Source: Candidatus Kryptoniota bacterium
GTDB taxonomy: Bacteria; Bacteroidota; Ignavibacteria; Kryptoniales; JAKASW01
Reading direction: 5' to 3'
Length of the DNA: 64,000 nucleotides
NCBI GenBank assembly: GCA_024641705.1
Contig: JAHECO010000018.1
Coordinates: forward strand, 1-64,000
Position numbers and translations under genes: made by a program
Shown here: in pieces, positions 43,200-50,647 of the stretch
Position numbering within the stretch: the first letter of the stretch is position 1
Layout of the letters: each line of letters starts with the position of its first letter
Notes under the pieces: generated by a model
Database searches by the model: none
What the model was told of the DNA's origin: nothing
Seen by the model: the letters and a program-made list of their open reading frames with translations, nothing else

Positions 43200-43915
43200 C
43201 CCTTTGTTGCGCCAGGCCGGCGCATCCTCAGCACCCTCTCAGATGGCGCATGTTCAAGGATGCGTACGTAGTCTGATTAATCTGAAGATGTTCACAGGCT
43301 CTGTTTCAGTTTAGCTCTCCGGCGGTGTCAAGAGGGCCCTCCATCCAGCCATTCTTCATACAATTACTGCCATTGTAAGTCCGACGCAGTTCGAGTCATC
43401 GTTCCGATCGAGGAGCGATATGGCCCCGTAACTTGCCCTTTTTCTTCGTCTCCGATCCGAATTCGGGCTCCGGCAGCCTTTCCCCAACGGGGAACGTGGA
43501 CCCCTCGAATTTGTCCAGCTTTCCTCCGTGGCCTTCAAATTCTCGATTGTTCGGGGGGAAATTTCGGAAAAGATCTTCGCTTTCTATATTAATTCCGCCT
43601 GTTCGGCCGTTGTTTCGGTGTAAACCTGCGGTGGTTATTCCAAGTGTTCCACGGTGTCGGGGTTGTAGGTGGACCTATTTCTCTGCCCGCTTGTGATCGG
43701 TTACCAAAGTACGAAAGGCGTGACATGCCTCACTTGCATCAATCGATAAATTCGTAGTAACTTACAGCGGTTTGAAGGGAAAAGTAAGCTCGAACCTCAG
43801 AGTACTTCGAGGAGAGCGCAACAGAAGTTGAGCCTACACCACAAACCGGGACTGTTAGAGCGTTAAGATAACAAACTGCGAAGAGCGTCCAAGAAAAAAC
43901 TTGGGAGGATGAGTC
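43200..43915. other. 716-base intergenic region with copy E
   Basis: No gene is supported. It contains copy E of the dispersed 45-bp element (43372-43416) and pyrimidine-rich sequence from about 43430 to 43600. An 87-codon frame at 43433-43696 lacks a ribosome binding site and any domain. GGGAGGAT near 43903 belongs to the next gene. Confidence 0.5.
43372..43416 (+). repeat. dispersed 45-bp hairpin element, copy E
   Basis: The core at 43389-43416 matches copies A and B with one change (GATCGA for GATCGG). Here the pairing extends: ATCGTTCC and GGAGCGAT form an 8-bp stem with one G-U pair around the six-base loop. ATT lies 17 bases before the core. It is 527 bases upstream of the next gene. 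Confidence 0.7.
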
Positions 43916-44380
43916 GTGAATAGAAGGTTTGTGGCGATCGCATCTTTCTTGGTGATAACTGCTTTCGCAGCTTCGCACCAACAAGTGGTTTATGGACAGA
44001 TCACTTCACCCGCGACCAACTCGTTCCTTATAGCCGGAGCCAATCAGGAGATATCGTGGAAAGTCTCACATGATTCCACGAGTTTTGTGGTTCTGCAATA
44101 CTCGACAGATGCCGGGTATACCTGGAACACCATTGCCTCAACCGGCATCGCGGCGGGCTCCTACAACTGGATCATACCTGTCGGTACCAATTCATATCGC
44201 TGCAAGGTAAGGATGGTGAAGTTCACCCGCATGGGGTCTATCCCGCTTGCGACGACGGGAAATTTTTCGATTGCCACGCTGAACCCCACGTCGTATAGCA
44301 GTGCGGTTTTCTCCCACCGTGTCATCGCTTTGACCGACACGGGCGGGCACCATTTTAATAGGGTCCAATTCTTTAAGTGA
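43916..44380 (+). CDS. secreted protein with an Ig-like (Kre9/Knh1-type) domain
   Basis: 154 residues from GTG 43916, with GGGAGG upstream and a signal peptide ending VVYGQ. The mature part, ITSPATNSFLIAGANQEISW followed by VVLQYSTDAGYTWNTI and YNWIIPV, has the layout of the small beta-sandwich domain often repeated in secreted proteins of this group. Only one copy is present and there is no T9SS sorting domain, so it may be a truncated member or a short surface protein. It lies upstream of the prepilin-like genes but is separated from them by 305 bases. Function unknown. Confidence 0.6.
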   Translation: MNRRFVAIASFLVITAFAASHQQVVYGQITSPATNSFLIAGANQEISWKVSHDSTSFVVLQYSTDAGYTWNTIASTGIAAGSYNWIIPVGTNSYRCKVRMVKFTRMGSIPLATTGNFSIATLNPTSYSSAVFSHRVIALTDTGGHHFNRVQFFK

Positions 44381-44685
44381 TCATCATGGGACCCCGACGT
44401 CCCATGGACTGGGAAGCTCCAAACTGATGAGAGCTGCCTGTCTATGTCACTGTGTAGGAGGAACTCGGGCTGTGCGAGCGCTTTGCAGAACAAGGGGTAC
44501 TGGAAAGCCGGTTCGGAGTTTGTATAGCATCAGGCTGGCTATGCTATCCTTCCCGATCCCGGATGTACCCCATCATGATTTCCAAAGGGGGCCTGATTAT
44601 CGTGCGATCACGATTGAGGCAATGTGCTCGTCGTCGCTGAATTGTGGTTGCTGCGCAACTTAGAGACGTAATGTAGAGGAGCCTC
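44381..44685. other. intergenic region upstream of prepilin-like cluster, with two hairpins
   Basis: CATGGGAC at 44385-44392 and GTCCCATG at 44399-44406 form a perfect 8-bp stem five bases after the preceding stop, perhaps a transcript end though no T-tract follows. ATAGCAT at 44524-44530 and ATGCTAT at 44541-44547 form a second 7-bp stem. I see no gene and could not match a known riboswitch. Confidence 0.45.
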
Positions 44686-45186
44686 GTGGGCACCGGTCAA
44701 ATGTTAATTACAATCGGCGCAATTGCGATACTCGGAGGAGTGATCCTCAGTGTCAATAGAAACATTGACAATACAGGCACCATACTCCTTCATTCCAACA
44801 TAGGAATCGAAGAGGTATCCCTTGCGTCTTCTGTAATGGAGGAAGCGCAGGGCCTGGCATTTGACGAGATCACAGACACGAGTTTGGTCAGCTCGCCGAG
44901 TGAACTCACACCCGCCAACGCGTTGGGGCAGGAAAATGGCGACTCGACGGATCTAAATGACTTCGATGATTTCAATGGTCTCAACAACAATGGGCACCTG
45001 GAGATCGATACCCTCGCTACAGGTATATACTATGTTTACACCAGAGTCTGCTACGTGAATCAGAATGACCCCATGGGGAATGCCAATACTCAAACATGGA
45101 ACAAGAGATTGGACGTCTGGGTCTGGAACACATCGAGCACCGATACCGTCAAAATGCAATCGGTGTTCAGCTACTGGGCTTTTTGA
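44686..45186 (+). CDS. prepilin-like surface protein 1
   Basis: 166 residues from GTG 44686, with AGAGGAG upstream. The N-terminus MGTGQMLITIGAIAILGGVI resembles a type IV prepilin: a very short leader, a Gly, then a long hydrophobic helix. Glu at position five after the Gly is absent. The rest is a polar, Asn/Asp-rich domain (DSTDLNDFDDFNG). It is the first of three genes that are spaced by 9 bases and share this N-terminal style, so they probably form one filament or surface assembly. No family is recognised. Confidence 0.65.
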   Translation: MGTGQMLITIGAIAILGGVILSVNRNIDNTGTILLHSNIGIEEVSLASSVMEEAQGLAFDEITDTSLVSSPSELTPANALGQENGDSTDLNDFDDFNGLNNNGHLEIDTLATGIYYVYTRVCYVNQNDPMGNANTQTWNKRLDVWVWNTSSTDTVKMQSVFSYWAF

Positions 45187-45195
45187 GGTGGCAAG

Positions 45196-45801
45196 ATGGG
45201 AACTACCACCCTCATCGATCTAGCCGGATCATTTCTAGTCAGCGGTCTGCTGCTTCTCACCGCGCTGCAACTGGACCAGAAATCCATTCAGACTACGTTC
45301 GACTCGCAAGCGGGGTTGACCGTACAACAGAATATGGTGGATCTGGTTGAGTATCTGCAGTATGACTTTCGGAAGATCGGATACTGCAGGAACGCCAGCA
45401 AACTCCCGAACTCTTCAGTCAGTGCATTTATTCAGAAGGGAGATACGAGTACAATCTGGTTTCTGGCCGATGCGTCGAATTCCGGCAATGTTGACACCGT
45501 GAAATATTGGCTGGGCACTTCGGAAATACCCGGCTCCGCAAATCCGAGGGTGAGATTGTTATATCGTCAGGTTAACAGCGGTGTACCCATGGGTTCGAAT
45601 CTGGGAGTAACTGAATTCAAGATACAATACTTCGATGCATTCGGAATCCCGATCCCGACTCCTTTCGGCGCACCAAACCAGGCGCAGTATATTGTCTTAG
45701 CCGTTCGCCTGGAGCCGGTCGCCGCCTTCAACGCTGACTATAGTAGCAATTTCGTGATATGGAGGCAAACAAGAATGGTCTCCAGAAATTTGAGGCGATA
45801 A
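45196..45801 (+). CDS. prepilin-like surface protein 2 (PilW/GspJ-like)
   Basis: 201 residues. The start MGTTTLIDLAGSFLVSGLLL has a one- or two-residue leader, a Gly and a hydrophobic helix, with Asp near the place where pilins have Glu. The rest (YLQYDFRKIGYCRN, VRLLYRQVN, VTEFKIQYFDAFG) follows the order of segments seen in PilW/GspJ-type minor pilins, where a reading of helix, DLRRAG-like segment and V-x-x-F-x-x-x-Y-x-D is usual. AAGATGGG precedes the start, nine bases after gene one. A minor-pilin role is inference. Confidence 0.65.
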   Translation: MGTTTLIDLAGSFLVSGLLLLTALQLDQKSIQTTFDSQAGLTVQQNMVDLVEYLQYDFRKIGYCRNASKLPNSSVSAFIQKGDTSTIWFLADASNSGNVDTVKYWLGTSEIPGSANPRVRLLYRQVNSGVPMGSNLGVTEFKIQYFDAFGIPIPTPFGAPNQAQYIVLAVRLEPVAAFNADYSSNFVIWRQTRMVSRNLRR

Positions 45802-45810
45802 GAAGCTGCC

Positions 45811-47073
45811 ATGGCTGGGAGAGGTACTTTACTCATAATCTTAGGTTATACGATCCTGTTCGGGTTGACTGCCAGGTACTGGACTCGGGTGGCGACGAAC
45901 TCCGTCGATAATTTCCTGGGATACTATAATGAATCCACCGCGCACGAGATTGCCGTATCGGCGGCCAATATCGGCGGGAACCAGGTATATGTGAATGAGC
46001 CGAGCGGCCATAGCTTTCATCTATCCGGCACTTTGTCCGGAGGTGAATTCGATGTTGAAGTTGACTCCATAAACCAGTACCAATTGCTGCTGACTGCCAC
46101 GGGGACATATCCTCCGAGCGGGTCGGACGGAAGCGTGACAGACACCGTAAGAGTGCAGTTCGGCCCGAATTACTTCTCGACGTTCGGTTTGTACACAGGG
46201 ACGATGAACAGCCTTTCATGGGACACCGGCGACACCATCTGGGGAAGCTTCCACAGCGAGGGGACATTCAACGTTGAAGGGACGCCTGTCTTCTACGGTC
46301 GGGTCACGAGCAATAACGACATGACCGGTGGAGGAACTCCCATTATTTTCGGTTCTTATCAGTCCGGGGTGAGCATCCCGATGCCTTCCTCGGCGGTTTC
46401 AAATGTACGGACGGCTGCCGCCACCGGCGGAGCCTTGATCAGCAACCCCAGCAGCCCCTCACCGTTCGAGGTCTTCATGACAATCAACTCAAATGCGACG
46501 GTGACTTTCCACACCAATTTGAATCCGGTCGATACGACTATTGCAGTATCCTCGATCGCTCCAAATGGGGTCATCTTCATCAATAACGGCAACCTGCATG
46601 TGAACGGTACGGTGAAGGGCCAGCTGACCATTGCCGCCGGAGGGAGCGCGTTCTACGGTTTTGGAAACGTGTATATAAATGGAAATGTAATGTGCAATTC
46701 GGATCCCGGAACGAATCCGAATAGCTCAGATGTGATTGGCATCGTGGCACAGAACAACGTTTGGGTCGAAAGCAACGACGCATATCTCGGCATTATCCCG
46801 ACGTATCCCCCTGTCAACCCGGTTATTCAGGCGGCGATATACGCTCAGAACGGAACTTTCCAGTGTTATTACCAGTCTACGTATAGTTATATGAATGTGG
46901 GGTCCGTCCATGTTTACGGATCTATATCCAACAGCTATCTTGGCGTGACCTCCGACCCAACCGGTACATACGGTTACAAAGCAGACTACAAATTCGATCC
47001 AAGATTTTCAAATCTTGCCCCTCCTTCATTTCCTGTCACGGGGACCTACAGAATCCTTTCCTGGTATGAATGA
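45811..47073 (+). CDS. prepilin-like surface protein 3 with DUF4900-type domain
   Basis: 420 residues. A short hydrophobic N-terminal helix (LLIILGYTILFGL) without a clear leader is followed by a large beta-rich domain of the DUF4900/polymer-forming type: GSFHSEGTFNVEGTPVFYGR, NGNLHVNGTVKGQLTIAAGG and GNVYINGNVMC, then DVIGIVAQNNVWV. Such proteins are found beside minor pilins, like PilX-class proteins. It ends the three-gene set. A hairpin-like sequence (AAAGGACT/AGTCCTTT) follows at 47075-47107. Likely a surface or filament-tip protein; function unknown. Confidence 0.65.
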   Translation: MAGRGTLLIILGYTILFGLTARYWTRVATNSVDNFLGYYNESTAHEIAVSAANIGGNQVYVNEPSGHSFHLSGTLSGGEFDVEVDSINQYQLLLTATGTYPPSGSDGSVTDTVRVQFGPNYFSTFGLYTGTMNSLSWDTGDTIWGSFHSEGTFNVEGTPVFYGRVTSNNDMTGGGTPIIFGSYQSGVSIPMPSSAVSNVRTAAATGGALISNPSSPSPFEVFMTINSNATVTFHTNLNPVDTTIAVSSIAPNGVIFINNGNLHVNGTVKGQLTIAAGGSAFYGFGNVYINGNVMCNSDPGTNPNSSDVIGIVAQNNVWVESNDAYLGIIPTYPPVNPVIQAAIYAQNGTFQCYYQSTYSYMNVGSVHVYGSISNSYLGVTSDPTGTYGYKADYKFDPRFSNLAPPSFPVTGTYRILSWYE

Positions 47074-47074
47074 A

Positions 47075-47107
47075 AAAGGACTGTTATATTTTTTTGAATA
47101 GTCCTTT
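47075..47107 (+). terminator. possible terminator after prepilin-like cluster
   Basis: AAAGGACT at 47075-47082 and AGTCCTTT at 47100-47107 can pair across a 17-base loop that is mostly T. The T-run lies in the loop rather than after the stem, so it is a weak or unusual terminator. Confidence 0.35.
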
Positions 47108-47259
47108 CTTCGGAAGTCGCCGATAGACTAGGCGTCTTCAAGACCAAAGGGCACAAACTCAAAGACCGAGTGACGACCTCGCTCGTTTCAACAATACGCG
47201 CGGGCGGGATCCCCCGTGATTTAGTATAAAGTTTAAACCGAAGGGTTTTCTTCCAATCG

Positions 47260-48147
47260 ATGAAACCGGTTCAGTATAGAAACCGTCGACCTCTCGAATA
47301 CCTTCCACACGACATTAGACTGTCCTTGAAATCACGGAGATATTACACCCGTGATTTCATTATCAGAAGAAAGCGGCGTAAACTACCCGGCATCATCGTC
47401 GGAGCCACGGGGATTGTACTGCTGCTCGCCGGTGAATTGATTCAGGGAAACTTCGGTATCGTATTATTCCTTATCGGAGCCGCATTACTAGCTGTCGGGA
47501 TTCATTTTGAGATTCTCAATAGACTAATCCACCAGTACAAGTACTTTGTTGTCCCGGCCGTCGTTCTTGTTTTATTTGTAGTTTATCTGTTCCGGCCTCA
47601 AACATTTACGCCTATTATTCCAAAACAACATGTGACATTGTTGGCTCATTATTCGTCCGGATTTCCTTTTGATTCGACCGGGGTTACCTTTGTTTTCGGT
47701 GGGGGAGACAGGATTACTGCTACATACACGAAGAGGCAATTGGAGGAGGAAAAGAACGATTCGCTTTCCGGATCCCGCACGCAGGTCCCGTTCAAAGCCT
47801 ACTTAGACAGGGGAAAGCTCTTCATCGACACGGATATCTTCGCTGGACCTGACCTGCCGCCTATCCTGATAAGGCGAAATGTAATTCGCAGATTGCCGTA
47901 CGGATGGGATGGGAATTACAACAACCGCGCACTTGAGATAGTGAGCGCTGATACCATGCCTGTGTTCCAGCTTGTATATATTTCCGAGAACCGCATTCGT
48001 GTCAATGGCGTGTTCCAAACTCAAGGAGGGCTGGTGATTGCAGATGAAAGCGGGGTGTCGAGTGCTCAGGGAAAACGAGTACTTTTTTACGGCACAAGAC
48101 CAATATTCAAATATCCTTCCTGGAAATACCCGCATCGACTCAAATAG
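47260..48147 (+). CDS. membrane protein of unknown function
   Basis: 295 residues. A basic N-terminal 42 residues precede three membrane helices (about 43-62, 66-86 and 94-113), then a C-terminal domain of about 180 residues with many beta-prone segments, probably outside the cytoplasm. No family is recognised. It stands alone between the prepilin-like cluster and the kdp operon. The start at ATG 47260 has no strong ribosome binding site. Confidence 0.65.
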   Translation: MKPVQYRNRRPLEYLPHDIRLSLKSRRYYTRDFIIRRKRRKLPGIIVGATGIVLLLAGELIQGNFGIVLFLIGAALLAVGIHFEILNRLIHQYKYFVVPAVVLVLFVVYLFRPQTFTPIIPKQHVTLLAHYSSGFPFDSTGVTFVFGGGDRITATYTKRQLEEEKNDSLSGSRTQVPFKAYLDRGKLFIDTDIFAGPDLPPILIRRNVIRRLPYGWDGNYNNRALEIVSADTMPVFQLVYISENRIRVNGVFQTQGGLVIADESGVSSAQGKRVLFYGTRPIFKYPSWKYPHRLK

Positions 48148-48658
48148 TCCGTTCGACTGAAGGCAGGTCTAAGACACTCCGCGCTTCACCAGCCTGCTAA
48201 TGAGTCTCCGGATTGGGGTTGAATCCGGGTGAGACTGGGTCCATCCATGCGATCGCATACTGCAAAGCCAACGAGTTTTTGCGGAATAAGCATCCCCAAT
48301 GATGACATTGATCCGCTGGAAAAGGGGGCAAATCCCGGAACCTCGGTGTGAGCAGCTGTGGCGGCTCTCGTAGAAGAGACCTCGTAGCTAATTCCGTTCG
48401 AGATCCACTTACAACCCTCTCCTGCTTTCTCCTCAGTTCATGTCGAGAGGATCCTTGATGATAACCTCGGAGCGGTGTGCTTCTCAGTTCCCGGGAACGC
48501 CTCTGAAGATGGCCGAGACCTGCCACGATATGTCGTCCTCGTATGCGTGTTTACGTTTTCTTTATACTTGCCCATGAACTCTTTACGATGTCTTGATTGT
48601 CCAAGTGGGGGAATATCACCAAGTTTATCCGCAACAAAAGCAGAGGCAGTTGATCCAC
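48148..48658. other. kdp leader region
   Basis: This 511-base gap precedes kdpF and should hold the kdp promoter. It includes a 12-bp hairpin at 48203-48236. I saw phrases faintly like a c-di-AMP riboswitch but could not fold one, so I do not call it. No gene is supported. Confidence 0.5.
48203..48236 (+). promoter_or_regulatory. 12-bp stem-loop upstream of kdp operon
   Basis: AGTCTC and CGGATT at 48203-48214 pair with AATCCG at 48222-48227 and GAGACT at 48231-48236, with a GGT bulge on the right arm and a GGGGTTG loop. It is 56 bases after the preceding gene. It could be a transcript end without T-tract or part of a structured kdp leader. Confidence 0.4.
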
Positions 48659-48736
48659 ATGATAGTCGGACTTGCAATTTCAATAGCGCTGTTGGTTTAC
48701 CTGGCATACACGCTGGTTAGACCGGAGAAGTTCTGA
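48659..48736 (+). CDS. kdpF: KdpF small stabilising subunit
   Basis: A 25-residue peptide starting MIVGLAISIALLVYLAYTLV and ending RPEKF, which matches KdpF: a single membrane helix followed by a short RPEKF tail. It ends one base before the kdpA start. In known Kdp pumps KdpF binds KdpA and stabilises the complex. It is easily missed because of its length. Confidence 0.93.
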   Translation: MIVGLAISIALLVYLAYTLVRPEKF

Positions 48737-48737
48737 A

Positions 48738-50435
48738 ATGAAATTCAGAACTCTCGATGTCGTGCAAATAGGTCTTTACCTGGTCGCGCTAGTGCTCCTG
48801 ACACCGCTAGTCGGCGGTTTCATGGCAAATGTGTTCTCCGGCGAAAAACACCTTATGAAACCGATCTTCGGCAAGCTCGAGAACCGGGTCTACAAAGTCT
48901 GCCGGATCGATCCGTCCGGGGAGATGAACTGGAAGGAATACACTCTCGCGCTCCTCGCGTTCAACCTTGTGGGCTTTATCTTAGTTTTCATCTTTCAAGA
49001 GATGCAGCGGTACCTTCCTATTAATCCGCGGCATTTGCCCGCGGTATCATGGGATCTTGCCTTCAATACCGCCGTCAGTTTCGTGACCAACACCAACTGG
49101 CAATCGTATGCCGGCGAAACGACGATGAGCTACTTTGTGCAAATGCTCGGGCTTACCGTGCAGAATTTCCTGAGTGCCGCAACCGGGATCGTTGTCGTGC
49201 TTCCATTCATCCGGGGGATCGTGCGGAAAAAGACGGACGCCATCGGCAACTTCTGGGTTGATGTTACGCGAACGACGCTTTATATCCTCGTTCCGCTGTC
49301 AGTGTTCCTTGCAATGGTGCTGGTCGGAGAGGGTACTGTCCAGACACTGTCTAATTATCGCAACGTGCAGACGCTCGGGGGGCAGGAACAGGTAATTCCT
49401 GTCGGACCTGCGGCATCCCAAATCGCAATCAAGCAGTTGGGCAGCAACGGCGGGGGTTTTTTCAATATGAACAGCACTCACCCGTTCGAGAACCCCACGC
49501 CGTTGACCGATTTCCTGGAAATGCTTTCGATACTTTTGATAGGGTCGGGGCTTGTCTACACATACGGAAAAATGATTGGCTCGATGAGGCAGGCATTCGT
49601 GATCTGGTCCGTCATGATGGCCATGTTCATCGGAATGCTGTCGGTTTCCCTTTATTCCGAATGGAAGTTCCATCCCGCCTACGTCTCTACACCAACGATG
49701 GAGGGGAAGGAGACAAGGTTCGGCATCACCAACAGCGTGATCTGGGAAGTCGCGACGACTTCCGCCTCGAACGGTTCGGTCAACGCGATGCATGACAGCA
49801 TGACGCCGCTGTCGGGCCTGGTCGCGCTGGTGAACATGATGACCGGCGAGGTGATTTTCGGCGGGGTCGGCGCGGGTCTCTATGGAATGTTCCATTTCAT
49901 ACTCCTCACCGTCTTCATTGCCGGTCTGATGGTGGGAAGAACTCCCGAGTACTTGGGAAAGAAAATCGAAACATATGAAGTCAAGATGGCGGTGATAGGC
50001 GTTGTCGCGCCGAGTGCCGCGATACTGATACTCACCGCGATCGGCTCGGTGACCCATGCCGGCCTTTCGGCAATCAACAACAGCGGACCGCACGGCTTCT
50101 CGGAAATTCTTTACGCGTTCACATCCGCGGCTGCTAATAACGGATCCGCATTTGCCGGCCTGAACACAAATACGGTTTTCTATAACCTCACACAGGCTGC
50201 CGGCATGTTGATCGGCCGCTATGCGGTGATCATCCCCATACTTGCGATATCCGGCAGCCTCGCGAGGAAGAAATCGATTCCGCCATCGCCCGGGACTTTC
50301 CCGACTGACACGCCCCTCTTCGGCTTTCTCCTGGTCGGGGTGATAATAATCATCTCGGCGCTGACATTTTTCCCGGCACTAGCGCTCGGACCCGTTGTCG
50401 AGCATTTCCTGATGCTCGCCGGAAAGACGTTCTGA
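48738..50435 (+). CDS. kdpA: potassium-transporting ATPase subunit A
   Basis: 565 residues, full length, ten membrane helices. It is the ion-channel-like subunit with the four pore loops typical of KdpA, seen as NTAVSFVTNTNWQSYAGE, GSNGGGFFNMNSTHPFENPT, TSASNGSVNAMHDSMTP and AAANNGSAFAGLNTN. It selects K+ on the periplasmic side and passes it toward KdpB. It starts one base after kdpF. The gap to kdpB (212 bases) is unusually long for this operon and contains an inserted palindromic repeat. Confidence 0.98.
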   Translation: MKFRTLDVVQIGLYLVALVLLTPLVGGFMANVFSGEKHLMKPIFGKLENRVYKVCRIDPSGEMNWKEYTLALLAFNLVGFILVFIFQEMQRYLPINPRHLPAVSWDLAFNTAVSFVTNTNWQSYAGETTMSYFVQMLGLTVQNFLSAATGIVVVLPFIRGIVRKKTDAIGNFWVDVTRTTLYILVPLSVFLAMVLVGEGTVQTLSNYRNVQTLGGQEQVIPVGPAASQIAIKQLGSNGGGFFNMNSTHPFENPTPLTDFLEMLSILLIGSGLVYTYGKMIGSMRQAFVIWSVMMAMFIGMLSVSLYSEWKFHPAYVSTPTMEGKETRFGITNSVIWEVATTSASNGSVNAMHDSMTPLSGLVALVNMMTGEVIFGGVGAGLYGMFHFILLTVFIAGLMVGRTPEYLGKKIETYEVKMAVIGVVAPSAAILILTAIGSVTHAGLSAINNSGPHGFSEILYAFTSAAANNGSAFAGLNTNTVFYNLTQAAGMLIGRYAVIIPILAISGSLARKKSIPPSPGTFPTDTPLFGFLLVGVIIIISALTFFPALALGPVVEHFLMLAGKTF

Positions 50436-50451
50436 CCCTTGAGAAAAAAAT

Positions 50452-50608
50452 GTTGCACAGAGAGACACAGAGCAAAAAGGAGAGACACGGAGAAAAGAGT
50501 TCTCTGTGCAACTCCGTGCTTCTCCGTGCCTGCGCACCGAAGTGCTCCCGCCTTCGCTCCGCTTCAGCGGACAAGTCGGCACACAGGTGTGTCACTCTGT
50601 GAAACGCT
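50452..50608. repeat. palindromic repeat inserted between kdpA and kdpB
   Basis: GTTGCACAGAGA at 50452-50463 and TCTCTGTGCAAC at 50501-50512 are a perfect 12-bp inverted repeat. Around them the words ACACAGAG, ACACGGAG, CTCCGTGC and CACTCTGTGAAAC alternate on both strands up to about 50608. This CACAGAG/CTCTGTG type of sequence is a dispersed non-coding repeat in many bacterial genomes. Its presence inside the operon separates two normally adjacent genes. Confidence 0.7.
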
Positions 50609-50647
50609 TCTTATCCAAGGATACGAAGTAAACTTAACAAGGCGATC

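Noticed and set aside
43433-43696. 87-codon frame after copy E
   Set aside because: Pyrimidine-rich sequence gives a Pro/Ser/Phe-rich translation without domain or ribosome binding site.
48180-48420. c-di-AMP (ydaO-yuaA) riboswitch in the kdp leader
   Set aside because: Some words (GGGTTGAATC, ACCTCGTAGC) recall the consensus, but their order and the pairing of the conserved helices do not fit. Only the simple stem-loop is reported.
49299-50093. 264-codon antisense frame across kdpA, and similar long antisense frames in kdpB and the kinases
   Set aside because: They lie opposite certain genes, are His/Arg-rich as expected for shadow frames of GC-rich coding sequence, and show no domain.
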